A program made the position numbers and the translations under genes. The notes below the pieces were generated by a model, which saw only the letters and a program-made list of their open reading frames with translations, made no database searches and was not told the DNA's origin. From Atlantibacter subterraneus (lineage in GTDB: Bacteria > Pseudomonadota > Gammaproteobacteria > Enterobacterales > Enterobacteriaceae), in NCBI RefSeq assembly GCF_027853245.1, contig NZ_JAPTZM010000003.1: a stretch of DNA of 64,000 nucleotides; one strand, given 5' to 3'. Shown piece by piece: positions 17,354 to 25,891 of the stretch (position 1 is the stretch's first letter; each line of letters begins with the position of its first letter).

Positions 17354-18601
17354 CTATATCACGCCTTTATTGCGTAATAGCGCGATCGCGCGATCGTTAA
17401 ACCCAAGTTCGTGAAGAATGTGATGCGTGTGTTCTCCTTGTAACGGGGACGCGGTAATGTCTACGGTATTGGCTGACATTTTAACGGGCATTCCCACTGT
17501 CGTATATTTACCCCGCACCGGATGGTCGACATCAACAATAGAGCCGCTGGCGCGCAGGCTTTCATCGTTAATGATTTCCTTCATGGAGAGAACAGGGCTA
17601 CACGGTATGTCATACTGGTTAAGCAGTTCCATAGCTTCATATTTTGTTTTCGTCATCGTCCATTGCTCAATACGCTTAAAAATCATATTCAGTTTGGGCA
17701 AGCGAGCGGCGGGGACATTAAAATCGTCGTTATCTATCCAACTGTTTTCGCCAATGACTTTGCAAATTGACGGCCAGGCGGCGGCCTGAATAAGAAAATA
17801 AATATACGCGTTGGGATCGGTTTCCCACCCTTTGCATTTCAGCATTCCGCCGGGTTGGCCGCCACCCGAGGCATTGCCGGCGCGCGGCACAGTGTCGTTA
17901 AATTCGCCACCGATAAACTGCGGATATTCTTCAAGTACGCCAGTTCGTTCCAGCCTTTGCTGATCGCGTAATTTCACCCGGCAGAGATTAAGGACCGAAT
18001 CCTGCATGGATACCGAGACTTTTTGCCCGCGCCCCGTGGCGTGGCGCTGGAAAAGCGCGGATACGATCCCGAGGGCAAGATGCAAACCGGAACCGGAATC
18101 CCCGATTTGCGCGCCAGTCACCATGGGCGCGCCATATTCAAAACCGGTAGTGGATGCCGCGCCGCCAGCGCACTGGGCGACGTTTTCATAGGCTTTACAA
18201 GCCTGATAGCGGCCCGGACCAAATCCTTTCACCGAGGCAAGGATCATTCGCGGGTTAAGGGCATGAATATGCTCCCAGGTCACGCCCATGCGATCCAGCG
18301 CGCCAGGCGCGAAATTCTCCACCAGCACGTCACAATGACCAATAAGACGATTCAAAATGTCCAGCCCTTCAGGGGTCTTAGTATTGAGCGTCATTGCCCG
18401 CTTATTATGATTTAACATCGTGAAATAGAGACTGTCCGCGTTGGCAATATCGCATAATTGCTTACGCGTCCCGTCGCCGTCGCCGACGCGCTCAATTTTA
18501 ATCACATCCGCGCCCAGCCATGCTAATAATTGAGTGCAGCTTGGGCCAGATTGGACATGGGTAAAATCGATAATTTTTATTCCCTCTAATGCCTTGCTCA
18601 T
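17354..18601 (-). CDS. Formyl-CoA:oxalate CoA-transferase paralogue 1 (class III)
   Basis: Class III (CaiB-type) CoA-transferase, 415 residues, clearly of the Frc group: FTHVQSGPSCTQLLAW contains the conserved Gln, the catalytic Asp is in AQIGDSGSG, and AYENVAQCAGGAASTTG is a family block. It differs from the sister gene at 19108-20385 in the active-site glycine loop, which reads SGGGQ instead of GGGGQ. The substrate may be oxalate or another dicarboxylate. I placed the start at ATG 18601 (MSKALEGIK), with GGAG upstream, not the in-frame GTG at 18613. A terminator hairpin separates it from the upstream genes. Confidence 0.88.
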   Translation of the reverse strand: MSKALEGIKIIDFTHVQSGPSCTQLLAWLGADVIKIERVGDGDGTRKQLCDIANADSLYFTMLNHNKRAMTLNTKTPEGLDILNRLIGHCDVLVENFAPGALDRMGVTWEHIHALNPRMILASVKGFGPGRYQACKAYENVAQCAGGAASTTGFEYGAPMVTGAQIGDSGSGLHLALGIVSALFQRHATGRGQKVSVSMQDSVLNLCRVKLRDQQRLERTGVLEEYPQFIGGEFNDTVPRAGNASGGGQPGGMLKCKGWETDPNAYIYFLIQAAAWPSICKVIGENSWIDNDDFNVPAARLPKLNMIFKRIEQWTMTKTKYEAMELLNQYDIPCSPVLSMKEIINDESLRASGSIVDVDHPVRGKYTTVGMPVKMSANTVDITASPLQGEHTHHILHELGFNDRAIALLRNKGVI

Positions 18602-18667
18602 AAAATTCTCCACGTTTATTTGTTTTACATCTTCATATCGCTCGTCCAGAACAGCGAATGCGCGCTC

Positions 18668-18693
18668 AAAAAATGTGGGGCAGCACGCCCCAC
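18668..18693 (-). terminator. Intrinsic terminator inside the oxalate cluster
   Basis: On the minus strand, a 7-bp stem (GTGGGGC / GCCCCAC, 5-base loop) is followed by ATTTTTT. It lies after the PAS gene and before the first CoA-transferase gene, so that gene needs readthrough or its own promoter. Confidence 0.85.
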
Positions 18694-18717
18694 CAATAAA
18701 ACGTTACTTCTCTGGGA

Positions 18718-19104
18718 TTAGCCCTTTTTATGCTCATTAAAATTTGCTGTGTCATCACGAATGATGGCGACAATTAACGAGTCTTCTTTTTTTATTCCAG
18801 GCAGCAATGCTACTGTGAAGGCAATAGATATCAGGCTACCGTCTTGTTTTACGGCAGGCACGCGAAGCAGCGATGCGTGATATTTTGTCATGCGGTTGTG
18901 CATTGTATTACCATAACCTGTCCAGTGCCGCTGACGATATTTTTCCGGGATGATAATATCCAGTGATGCGCCCAGCGCTTGCGCCTGTGTGAAACCAAAC
19001 AGGCGTTCGGCGGCGGCATTCCATAAAGTAATATTCCCTGAAACATCAGATATCACCACCGCATCACCTAACGTCATCAGGAAATGTTGCAGCGTTATTT
19101 CCAT
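18718..19104 (-). CDS. Stand-alone PAS-domain protein
   Basis: A 128-residue protein that is essentially a single PAS domain. DAVVISDVSGNITLWNAAAERLFGF and the following ALGASLDIIIPEKYRQRHW are typical PAS S-box signatures, and a PAC-like part follows. There is no output domain, no signal peptide and no membrane segment. It starts 3 bp after the upstream CoA-transferase stop, so it is translationally linked to it. A role as a ligand or redox sensor, or as an accessory subunit for the oxalate pathway, is inferred from context only. Confidence 0.85.
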   Translation of the reverse strand: MEITLQHFLMTLGDAVVISDVSGNITLWNAAAERLFGFTQAQALGASLDIIIPEKYRQRHWTGYGNTMHNRMTKYHASLLRVPAVKQDGSLISIAFTVALLPGIKKEDSLIVAIIRDDTANFNEHKKG

Positions 19105-19107
19105 ATC

Positions 19108-20385
19108 TTATACCGCTTTCGATGTATGAATATCCGTGATTTGCTGTTGCGAGTACCCTAATTCCGCCAACACCTCATCGGTATGTTCGCCTAATAAAGG
19201 AGACGCCGTAACCACAGGTTTTAGCGTTGAGAATTTAATTGGACATCCTACGGTCCAGTAGCTACCGCGGACTTTATGTGGAACCTCTACAATAGAGCCG
19301 CTCTTCAGTAAAGATTCATCATGCAATAATTCTTTCATCGACATCACAGGGGCGCAGGGAATTTCAAACTTGCCGAAATAATCCACCGCTTCATATTTAT
19401 CTTTACCCGTCGTTAAGATGTAATTCTCAATGGCACCAAAGATATCCATAATATGCGGCTGGCGCGCCCTGGGCGTGGTATATGCTGGATCTTCCCGCCA
19501 TTCCGGACGTTCGATAGCGTCGCAGATGGGCGTCCAGACCAAATCCTGAAGTGTAAAATAGATATAGGCGTTGGGATCGGTTTCCCAACCCCGGCACTTC
19601 AGGATCCAGCCTGGCTGGCCGCCGCCACCGGCATTACCACCGCGCGGCACGACATCGCCAAATGCTTCATTAGGATACTGCGGATATTCCTCCAGATAGC
19701 CGACTCTGTCCAGGCGTAGCTGATCGCGCATTTTTACCCGACAAAGATTCAAAACCGCGTCCTGCATAGAACAGGCGACTTTTTGCCCCTTCCCGGTTTT
19801 CTGGCGGCCTATCCAGGCAGTAAGAATACCAATTGCCAGATGCATGCCGGTATTACTATCACCGAGCGCAGCGGATGAGATGGTGGGAACGGAATTCTCG
19901 CCTTTCCACCATCCGGTGGTTGATGCTGCGCCACCGGCGCATTGGGCGACATTTTCATACGCCCTAAGATGTTCATAATGATGCCCTTCACTAAATCCCT
20001 TTACCGACGCCAGTATCATTCGCGGATTTAATTTCTGGATAGTCTCCCAGGTGAAACCCATACGGTCGAGCGCGCCGGGACCAAAATTCTCCACCATAAC
20101 GTCACATTCTTTGATCAAACGGGTTAATATCTCTTTGCCTTCTGGTTTTTTAGTATCCAGAGTTAATGAGCGTTTATTGCTATTGAGCATGGTGAAATAT
20201 AGCGCGTCGGCATCGGGAATATCGCGCAACTGAACACGGGTAATATCACCTGAACCCGGTCTTTCAATTTTAATCACATCAGCGCCAAACCAGGCCAACA
20301 TTTGCGTACAGGCCGGACCCGCCTGAACGTGAGTGAAGTCGATAATTTTCATTCCTGCGAGGGGTAATAATTGTTCATTATTCAT
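19108..20385 (-). CDS. frc: Frc, formyl-CoA:oxalate CoA-transferase
   Basis: Transfers CoA from formyl-CoA to oxalate, giving oxalyl-CoA for the decarboxylase. The product has 425 residues. It is highly similar to E. coli Frc (YfdW): catalytic Asp in AALGDSNTG, Gln in FTHVQAGPACTQ, and the glycine loop GGGGQPGW intact. It starts 15 bp after the oxc stop with AAGGA upstream, in an antiporter-oxc-frc-PAS operon on the minus strand. Confidence 0.94.
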   Translation of the reverse strand: MNNEQLLPLAGMKIIDFTHVQAGPACTQMLAWFGADVIKIERPGSGDITRVQLRDIPDADALYFTMLNSNKRSLTLDTKKPEGKEILTRLIKECDVMVENFGPGALDRMGFTWETIQKLNPRMILASVKGFSEGHHYEHLRAYENVAQCAGGAASTTGWWKGENSVPTISSAALGDSNTGMHLAIGILTAWIGRQKTGKGQKVACSMQDAVLNLCRVKMRDQLRLDRVGYLEEYPQYPNEAFGDVVPRGGNAGGGGQPGWILKCRGWETDPNAYIYFTLQDLVWTPICDAIERPEWREDPAYTTPRARQPHIMDIFGAIENYILTTGKDKYEAVDYFGKFEIPCAPVMSMKELLHDESLLKSGSIVEVPHKVRGSYWTVGCPIKFSTLKPVVTASPLLGEHTDEVLAELGYSQQQITDIHTSKAV

Positions 20386-20400
20386 TTTTTCAATTCCTTA

Positions 20401-22149
20401 TTATTTCCTGGTTGTTTTCGCTGGGTTGAGACTGGTGATGCGACCGCTTTCGGTACCCGCCGTTTCATCAATATGCGCATTAATCAGTGTGGGAATACCG
20501 AGCGCGATGGCCTCATTCATGGCCTGGTGTAATTGATCGACGGTAGTGACATGTACGCCTCTGCCGCCAAATGCCTCCATCAGCATTTCGTAACAGGCGT
20601 TTTTAACAAATACCGTGGGTGCGGGATCTTTGCCGCCGGAAGCGTTGATATCGGTGCCTTTATAAATACCGTTGTTATTAAATACGACAACGCAAACAGG
20701 TAACTGGTAACGGCAAAGGGTTTCAACTTCCATTCCACTGAAACCGAACGCGGAATCGCCCTCAATCGCGATGACCTGATGACCGGTTACAACAGACGCC
20801 GCAACGGCGAAACCCATACCGATACCCATTACGCCCCATGTACCGACATCCAGACGCTTCCGTGGCAGGTACATATCGACAATACTGCGCGCGAAATCCA
20901 GCGTGTTGGCCCCTTCACTCACGACGATGGCCTCAGGATTGTCTTTGACGACCTGCTTCACGGCGCTCAGCGCGCTCTGGAAACTCATCGGCGACGGGCG
21001 TTCAGCCAGTTTTTCCGCCATTTTTTTGGCATTTTTTTCTTTGCGTTCAGCGATCGCTGCCGTCCATTCTGTGGGCGGTTTCTGCCAGTGATTATCGATA
21101 CCTGCCAGCAAACTTTGCATGCAAGAAACGATGTCGCCAATCAGCGGCGCGTCTATCGCCACATTGCTGTCGATTTCCGTCGGCGCAATATCAAGCTGAA
21201 TGAATTTTTTAGGCCCTTTTTCCTGCGCCCAGGTTTTACCTTTCCCGTGAGACAGCAACCAGTTGAGGCGGGCACCGATCAATACCACTACGTCGGATTC
21301 CTGTAATACATAGGAGCGCGCAGCGGCGGCTGATAGTTCATGCGTGTCTGGCAGCAAGCCTTTGGCCATCGACATGGGCAAATAAGGGATGCCGGTTTTT
21401 TCAATAAACGCGTTGATTTCGCACTCGGCGCGGGCGTAAGCGGCACCTTTTCCTAATATCACCAACGGTTTTTTGGCGCTTTTGAGTAATGCCAGGGCGT
21501 GGGAAACCCTGTCAGGTGCGGGAAATTGGCGCGGTGCCGGATCGACGACGTTAATCAACGATTGGCGGCCCACCTCCAGCGGAAGCGTCTGCGAAAATAG
21601 CCGGGCGGGCAAATCCAGATATACGCCGCCGGGCCGCCCCGAAACCGCCGCCCGGATCGCACGCGCGATGCCTACGCCGATATCCTTAGCCTGCAAGATG
21701 CGAAAAGCCGCTTTACAGAGCGGTTTTGCAATCGCCAGTTGATCCATTTCTTCATAATCGCCCTGCTGAAGATCGACGATTTCACGTTCGCTGGAGCCGC
21801 TTATCAGGATCATGGGGAAACAGTTGGTCGTGGCATTTGCCAGGGCAGTCAGGCCATTCAGAAAGCCGGGCGCGGACACGGTCATGCAAACTCCTGGCTT
21901 GCCGGTTAAAAATCCTGCCGCAGCCGCTGCATTTCCGGCATTTTGTTCGTGACGAAAAGTAATTACCCGCATTCCTTCGGCTTGCGCTGTGCGCAGAAAA
22001 TCGGTAATTGGGATCCCAGGCAATCCAAAGAGAGTATCAATATCATTAAGTTTGAGCGCATCGAGGAGTAAGTGAAAACCATCCGTTAATTCAGGCTCTG
22101 CTAATGGCTCATTAGTTTCGCAGCGGATAGCGGGTTCGTGAATAGACAT
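20401..22149 (-). CDS. oxc: Oxc, oxalyl-CoA decarboxylase
   Basis: ThDP enzyme converting oxalyl-CoA to formyl-CoA and CO2. The protein has 582 residues, about 18 longer than E. coli YfdU, mainly from an N-terminal extension. The catalytic glutamate is in FRHEQNAGNAAAA, the ThDP-diphosphate motif is EGDSAFGFSGMEVE...NNNG, and GTWGVMGIGMGFA is a family stretch. Oxc also carries an ADP-binding Rossmann domain by family knowledge. AGAGG precedes the ATG at 22149. The antiporter gene lies 39 bp upstream. Confidence 0.95.
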   Translation of the reverse strand: MSIHEPAIRCETNEPLAEPELTDGFHLLLDALKLNDIDTLFGLPGIPITDFLRTAQAEGMRVITFRHEQNAGNAAAAAGFLTGKPGVCMTVSAPGFLNGLTALANATTNCFPMILISGSSEREIVDLQQGDYEEMDQLAIAKPLCKAAFRILQAKDIGVGIARAIRAAVSGRPGGVYLDLPARLFSQTLPLEVGRQSLINVVDPAPRQFPAPDRVSHALALLKSAKKPLVILGKGAAYARAECEINAFIEKTGIPYLPMSMAKGLLPDTHELSAAAARSYVLQESDVVVLIGARLNWLLSHGKGKTWAQEKGPKKFIQLDIAPTEIDSNVAIDAPLIGDIVSCMQSLLAGIDNHWQKPPTEWTAAIAERKEKNAKKMAEKLAERPSPMSFQSALSAVKQVVKDNPEAIVVSEGANTLDFARSIVDMYLPRKRLDVGTWGVMGIGMGFAVAASVVTGHQVIAIEGDSAFGFSGMEVETLCRYQLPVCVVVFNNNGIYKGTDINASGGKDPAPTVFVKNACYEMLMEAFGGRGVHVTTVDQLHQAMNEAIALGIPTLINAHIDETAGTESGRITSLNPAKTTRK

Positions 22150-22188
22150 AAAAAACCTCTCTTAAGCAGAATATTAATGTTGGAGTAA

Positions 22189-23469
22189 TTAATGTTTATC
22201 CTCACTCCAGATGGGAGGATGTTTCCACAAAGGAATAAGAATCAGGCCGGACAGCAAGGCCATTAAAGCGGAAATAACAATGATGAAAGGATTACCGTAA
22301 GTAGAAATCAAATAAGCGGAAAGTACCCCGCCATAAATCCCTCCAAGGCCTTTAGCGCAGGCGTATAACATTCCATAGTTCGATCCTGAAGCCACTTCGC
22401 CATAGTAATAACCTACGATTGAGGCAAATAGCGAGTATAATGCGCCCCAGAAAAAGATAGAAATGACGCAACTGCTGGTAAATCCAAAAGAGCTGCCTGC
22501 TTCGGCAAAATACAGGGCGATAAGCGAGAAGGCGCCGCATAATATATAAAAAACTGACATGGTTTTATCGATGCCGATTTTGTCAGCAATCCATCCGGCG
22601 ATAACTCTGCTCAGGCCGCTGGTAATGGCAATGCCTACCGTCATCATCGTGCCGGCCGTTACGCTAAAATGGAACGCCGAGGCAAATTTCATGCTCTTTG
22701 ATATAAACGTTAAGCCCGCGCCCGATACTAAAACAAACGATAAAATTAATACCCAAAACTGCCATGTCCCCATGGCTTCCCCCATACTGTATTGCTTATC
22801 ACAGGGGCGCTTGACCATTTTCCTGGCGCGAGTGCTTGGTACATGCCAGCCTTTAGGCGGGTCTTTCATTAATAACCCGGTAACGATAATAACGATTGAA
22901 ATAATGGCGGCCATAATGAAGATAGCGTTAAAAAATGTCTGGTCAGGGGCATTTTCCGGGATCGCCTGCATCGGGAAGATAAAAGGCAGTGCTCCCCAGG
23001 AAAACGCGGCGGACATGAGTCCTGTAGTAATATTTCGATTATCCGGGAACCATTTATTACAGGTGGTAATCGCTGCGTTATACACGAACCCGCAAAAGAA
23101 GCAGCCAATACACCAGACAATCAGCACTAAACCGTAAGAAAATGTTGCTCCGTAGGCGCAAAACAGCAGTCCAATCCCGGCAAAAACACCCGCCACCACG
23201 GAGACAATTTTCGGACCAAATTTGTCACGCAGAATACCGCCGGGTAAGGTGCCAAATGCCTGGCAGATAACAAACATCGTAAACATTAAGGAAACTTTTG
23301 TAGATTCCCATCCATAGATTTTTCCAAGATGGGGGGCAATAACAGACCACGCATATTCATAAGGGCTAATAACACACATCGCCAGAAATGCGATAACAAA
23401 TAACCACCATCGGCTAAAGCCTAATATTTGTTTGTCAGTCTGGTAGTTGGTGGCTGCAATTTCGCTCAT
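22189..23469 (-). CDS. Oxalate/formate antiporter-type MFS transporter
   Basis: A 12-helix major facilitator protein of 426 residues in the OxlT subgroup. Visible hydrophobic segments run throughout, with the RDKFGPK loop-2/3 motif after helix 2 and a hydrophilic central loop (KDPPKGWHVPSTRARK). Adjacent oxc and frc support oxalate-in/formate-out exchange, which in Oxalobacter builds a proton gradient. The start is ATG 23469 because GGAGTG lies six bases upstream; the longer ATG at 23484 has no ribosome site. It is the first gene of the operon. Confidence 0.88.
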   Translation of the reverse strand: MSEIAATNYQTDKQILGFSRWWLFVIAFLAMCVISPYEYAWSVIAPHLGKIYGWESTKVSLMFTMFVICQAFGTLPGGILRDKFGPKIVSVVAGVFAGIGLLFCAYGATFSYGLVLIVWCIGCFFCGFVYNAAITTCNKWFPDNRNITTGLMSAAFSWGALPFIFPMQAIPENAPDQTFFNAIFIMAAIISIVIIVTGLLMKDPPKGWHVPSTRARKMVKRPCDKQYSMGEAMGTWQFWVLILSFVLVSGAGLTFISKSMKFASAFHFSVTAGTMMTVGIAITSGLSRVIAGWIADKIGIDKTMSVFYILCGAFSLIALYFAEAGSSFGFTSSCVISIFFWGALYSLFASIVGYYYGEVASGSNYGMLYACAKGLGGIYGGVLSAYLISTYGNPFIIVISALMALLSGLILIPLWKHPPIWSEDKH

Positions 23470-23732
23470 GACAATCACTCCCATGTTAATTTGTGAGTTG
23501 AACTTCTAATGCGCCTGTTTTTTTGGTGTTTTAAGGGAAGCGCTCACCTTTTAAATGAATAAAAGCTGTGCAGGTGTCCGCCAGGCAAAATTTTGCGTAA
23601 TAGTTAACGTTGAATAATTACAGGTATCAGCGGAACAGTTAATTTTTGCCCTTTGTCTTTCTGACTGTTATTAATACTCACTGGCGAAAGAAGGTGAAAT
23701 GTTTTTTTTAACTTTATGGATGATTTAAAATC
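23470..23732. promoter_or_regulatory. Divergent promoter region, oxalate operon / LysR gene
   Basis: A 263-bp AT-rich region between divergent genes, the usual site of LysR control. A perfect 12-bp palindrome GCAAAATTTTGC lies at 23585-23596 and is a candidate operator. No gene of useful length is present. Confidence 0.45.
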
Positions 23733-24632
23733 ATGAATTTATCAAATATATCTTTAAGGCAGTTACGGATCTTTTTAGCAGTTGCGGAGTATCATGGCTT
23801 TAGCCGTGCTGGCAGCATGATTGGATTAACACAATCCGCCATGAGTCACAGCATCGGAGAACTTGAAAATGAGCTGGGTATTCGATTATTTGCTCGGACG
23901 ACACGCGAGGTGGTGTTAACGCAACAAGGAGCAGAACTTTCGTTAGAGCTGCGTCGTTTACTCAGTGAATTAGAAACCACGCTTTATAATGTGCAGAATA
24001 AAAAGGAAAAGCGTAGCGGACTGGTTCATGTTGCGACCAGTCCGACCATTTCCGCAGGGATTATGCCGAATTGCATTGCACAATTGCGTCGTATTTATCC
24101 GCAAATTAATCTTGTGATTCACGATCAGATACAGCAGCAAACCCTGGCAATGGTTGTGAATGGCGAAGTGGATTTTGGTGTTATCGTCGAACCGTTAACG
24201 CCACTTGAGTTATTTACCGAGACCTTTTGGGAAGAGCCTTTCTGTCTGGTGGTGCCTAAAAGCCATCCCGTTTCACAGCGTGACGCGGTTAACTGGAGCG
24301 ATCTTCAGAATGAAGATCTGGTTTTACTCGATAATGGTTCAGGAAGCCGCCCCTTAATTAACAATGCATTAATTCGTAACAATGTGACACCGCATGTCAT
24401 TCAGGAGCTCGGACATGTAACGACAATATTTCAAATTTTGTCTTCAGGAATTGGCGTGTCAATTATTCCAGAGCTGGCGCTAGCCTCGCTGGAAAATTCC
24501 GACCTGGTCGCTATTCCATTATGGCCAACTGAGACCCGGCGTTTACAATTAGCACGCCGCCGCCAACGTTCGCTTTCTCCCTCTGCCGCACTGGTATGGG
24601 GATTTATCAGCCAACTTAAAAAGTTATCCTGA
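23733..24632 (+). CDS. LysR-family regulator of the oxalate cluster
   Basis: A 299-residue LysR-type transcription factor: N-terminal winged HTH (residues ~6-63, LRQLRIFLAVAEYHGFSRAG...SQSAMSHSIGELE) and a C-terminal inducer-binding domain (from ~90, containing VDFGVIVEPL and SSGIGVSIIPELAL). Its divergent position makes it the presumptive regulator of the antiporter-oxc-frc operon. Its sequence is notably similar to YfeR at 40032-40973. The inducer, perhaps oxalate or oxalyl/formyl-CoA, is inferred. Confidence 0.9.
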   Translation: MNLSNISLRQLRIFLAVAEYHGFSRAGSMIGLTQSAMSHSIGELENELGIRLFARTTREVVLTQQGAELSLELRRLLSELETTLYNVQNKKEKRSGLVHVATSPTISAGIMPNCIAQLRRIYPQINLVIHDQIQQQTLAMVVNGEVDFGVIVEPLTPLELFTETFWEEPFCLVVPKSHPVSQRDAVNWSDLQNEDLVLLDNGSGSRPLINNALIRNNVTPHVIQELGHVTTIFQILSSGIGVSIIPELALASLENSDLVAIPLWPTETRRLQLARRRQRSLSPSAALVWGFISQLKKLS

Positions 24633-24779
24633 CGTGATAGGGTTAGCCAATCGACAAGGGCGAGCGTGCATTTTCTCCTGATGGAGAAGCGCTTAGCCCT
24701 TCGATGCGGGGGAGGGGGCTAATTAAGGTCATGATGAGGTTGAGGTCGGGCCACACAGTGCGCTTATTCTCTTTTCGAC

Positions 24780-24840
24780 TTCCAAATCACCAAACGGTAT
24801 ATAAAAGCGTTACTGCTTTATCACTCGTTATAAATAAACT
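24780..24840 (+). promoter_or_regulatory. CysB-dependent promoter of cysPUWAM
   Basis: The stretch AACGGTATATAAAAGCGTT (24793-24811) and a TATAAA -10 at 24829-24834 closely resemble the cysP promoter I know from E. coli. The -35 hexamer at the right spacing is poor, as expected of a promoter that requires the activator CysB. The preceding ~145 bp show no gene. Confidence 0.7.
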
Positions 24841-24877
24841 GAGGCCAGGATCGTCATCACATTTATAAGGGTGCGTA

Positions 24878-25891
24878 ATGGCCGTTAAATCAGCGAAAAA
24901 AATTTGCAGTGCGCTTGCAGTCCTGGTGTTAGCTGGCCCTGCGCAGGCAACTGAATTACTGAACAGTTCTTACGATGTTTCTCGCGAGCTGTTTGCCGCG
25001 CTTAACACGCCGTTTGAGGCGCAGTGGGCGCAGGAAAACAACGGCGATAAGCTGACCATCAAACAATCCCACGCCGGTTCGTCAAAACAGGCGCTGGCGA
25101 TTTTGCAGGGCTTAAAAGCAGACGTTGTAACTTATAACCAGGTGACCGACGTGCAAATCCTGCATGACAAAGGCAACCTGATCCCGGCGGACTGGCAGAG
25201 CCGTTTGCCGAACAACAGCTCGCCGTTCTACTCCACCATGGCGTTCCTGGTGCGTAAGGGCAACCCTAAAAACATCCACGACTGGAATGACCTGGTGCGT
25301 TCCGACGTGAAGCTGATTTTCCCGAATCCGAAAACCTCCGGCAACGCGCGTTACACCTATCTCGCGGCCTGGGGCGCGGCTGATAAAACCGACGGCGGCG
25401 ATAAAGCCAAAACCACCCAGTTTATGACCCAGTTCCTGAAGAACGTTGAAGTGTTCGATACCGGCGGACGTGGCGCGACCACTACCTTCGTTGAACGCGG
25501 TCTGGGCGACGTGCTGATTAGCTTCGAGTCGGAAGTGAACAACATCCGCAATCAGTACGCCAAAGAAGGCTTCGAAGTGGTGGTGCCGAAAGTCAACGTG
25601 CTGGCCGAATTCCCGGTGGCCTGGGTGGATAAAAACGTCAAATCCAACGGTACTGAGAAAGCGGCGAAGGATTACCTGAACTATCTCTACAGCCCGAAAG
25701 CGCAGACCATCATCACCGACTATTACTACCGCGTGAATAACCCGGAAGTGATGGCGAAGCTGAAAGATAAATTCCCGCAGACTGAACTGTTCCGCGTGGA
25801 AGACCAGTTTGGCAGCTGGCCTGACGTGATGAAAACCCATTTCAACAGCGGCGGCGAGCTGGACAAGCTGTTAGCGGCGGGGCGTAAGTAA
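24878..25891 (+). CDS. cysP: CysP, periplasmic thiosulfate/sulfate-binding protein
   Basis: Substrate-binding protein of the sulfate/thiosulfate ABC importer. The 337-residue product has a Sec signal peptide (cleavage AQA|TELLNSS). The SBP fold signatures SSYDVSRELF, QSHAGSSKQ, NPKTSGNARYTYLAAW and FDTGGRGATTTF carry the sulfate-binding loops. ATAAGGG precedes the ATG. The stop and the cysU start overlap as TAATG. Confidence 0.97.
   Translation: MAVKSAKKICSALAVLVLAGPAQATELLNSSYDVSRELFAALNTPFEAQWAQENNGDKLTIKQSHAGSSKQALAILQGLKADVVTYNQVTDVQILHDKGNLIPADWQSRLPNNSSPFYSTMAFLVRKGNPKNIHDWNDLVRSDVKLIFPNPKTSGNARYTYLAAWGAADKTDGGDKAKTTQFMTQFLKNVEVFDTGGRGATTTFVERGLGDVLISFESEVNNIRNQYAKEGFEVVVPKVNVLAEFPVAWVDKNVKSNGTEKAAKDYLNYLYSPKAQTIITDYYYRVNNPEVMAKLKDKFPQTELFRVEDQFGSWPDVMKTHFNSGGELDKLLAAGRK

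Noticed and set aside
24650..24730. TTCTCC/GGAGAA hairpin after the oxalate LysR gene
   Set aside because: No T tract follows it, so it is not a convincing terminator, and no other role can be supported.
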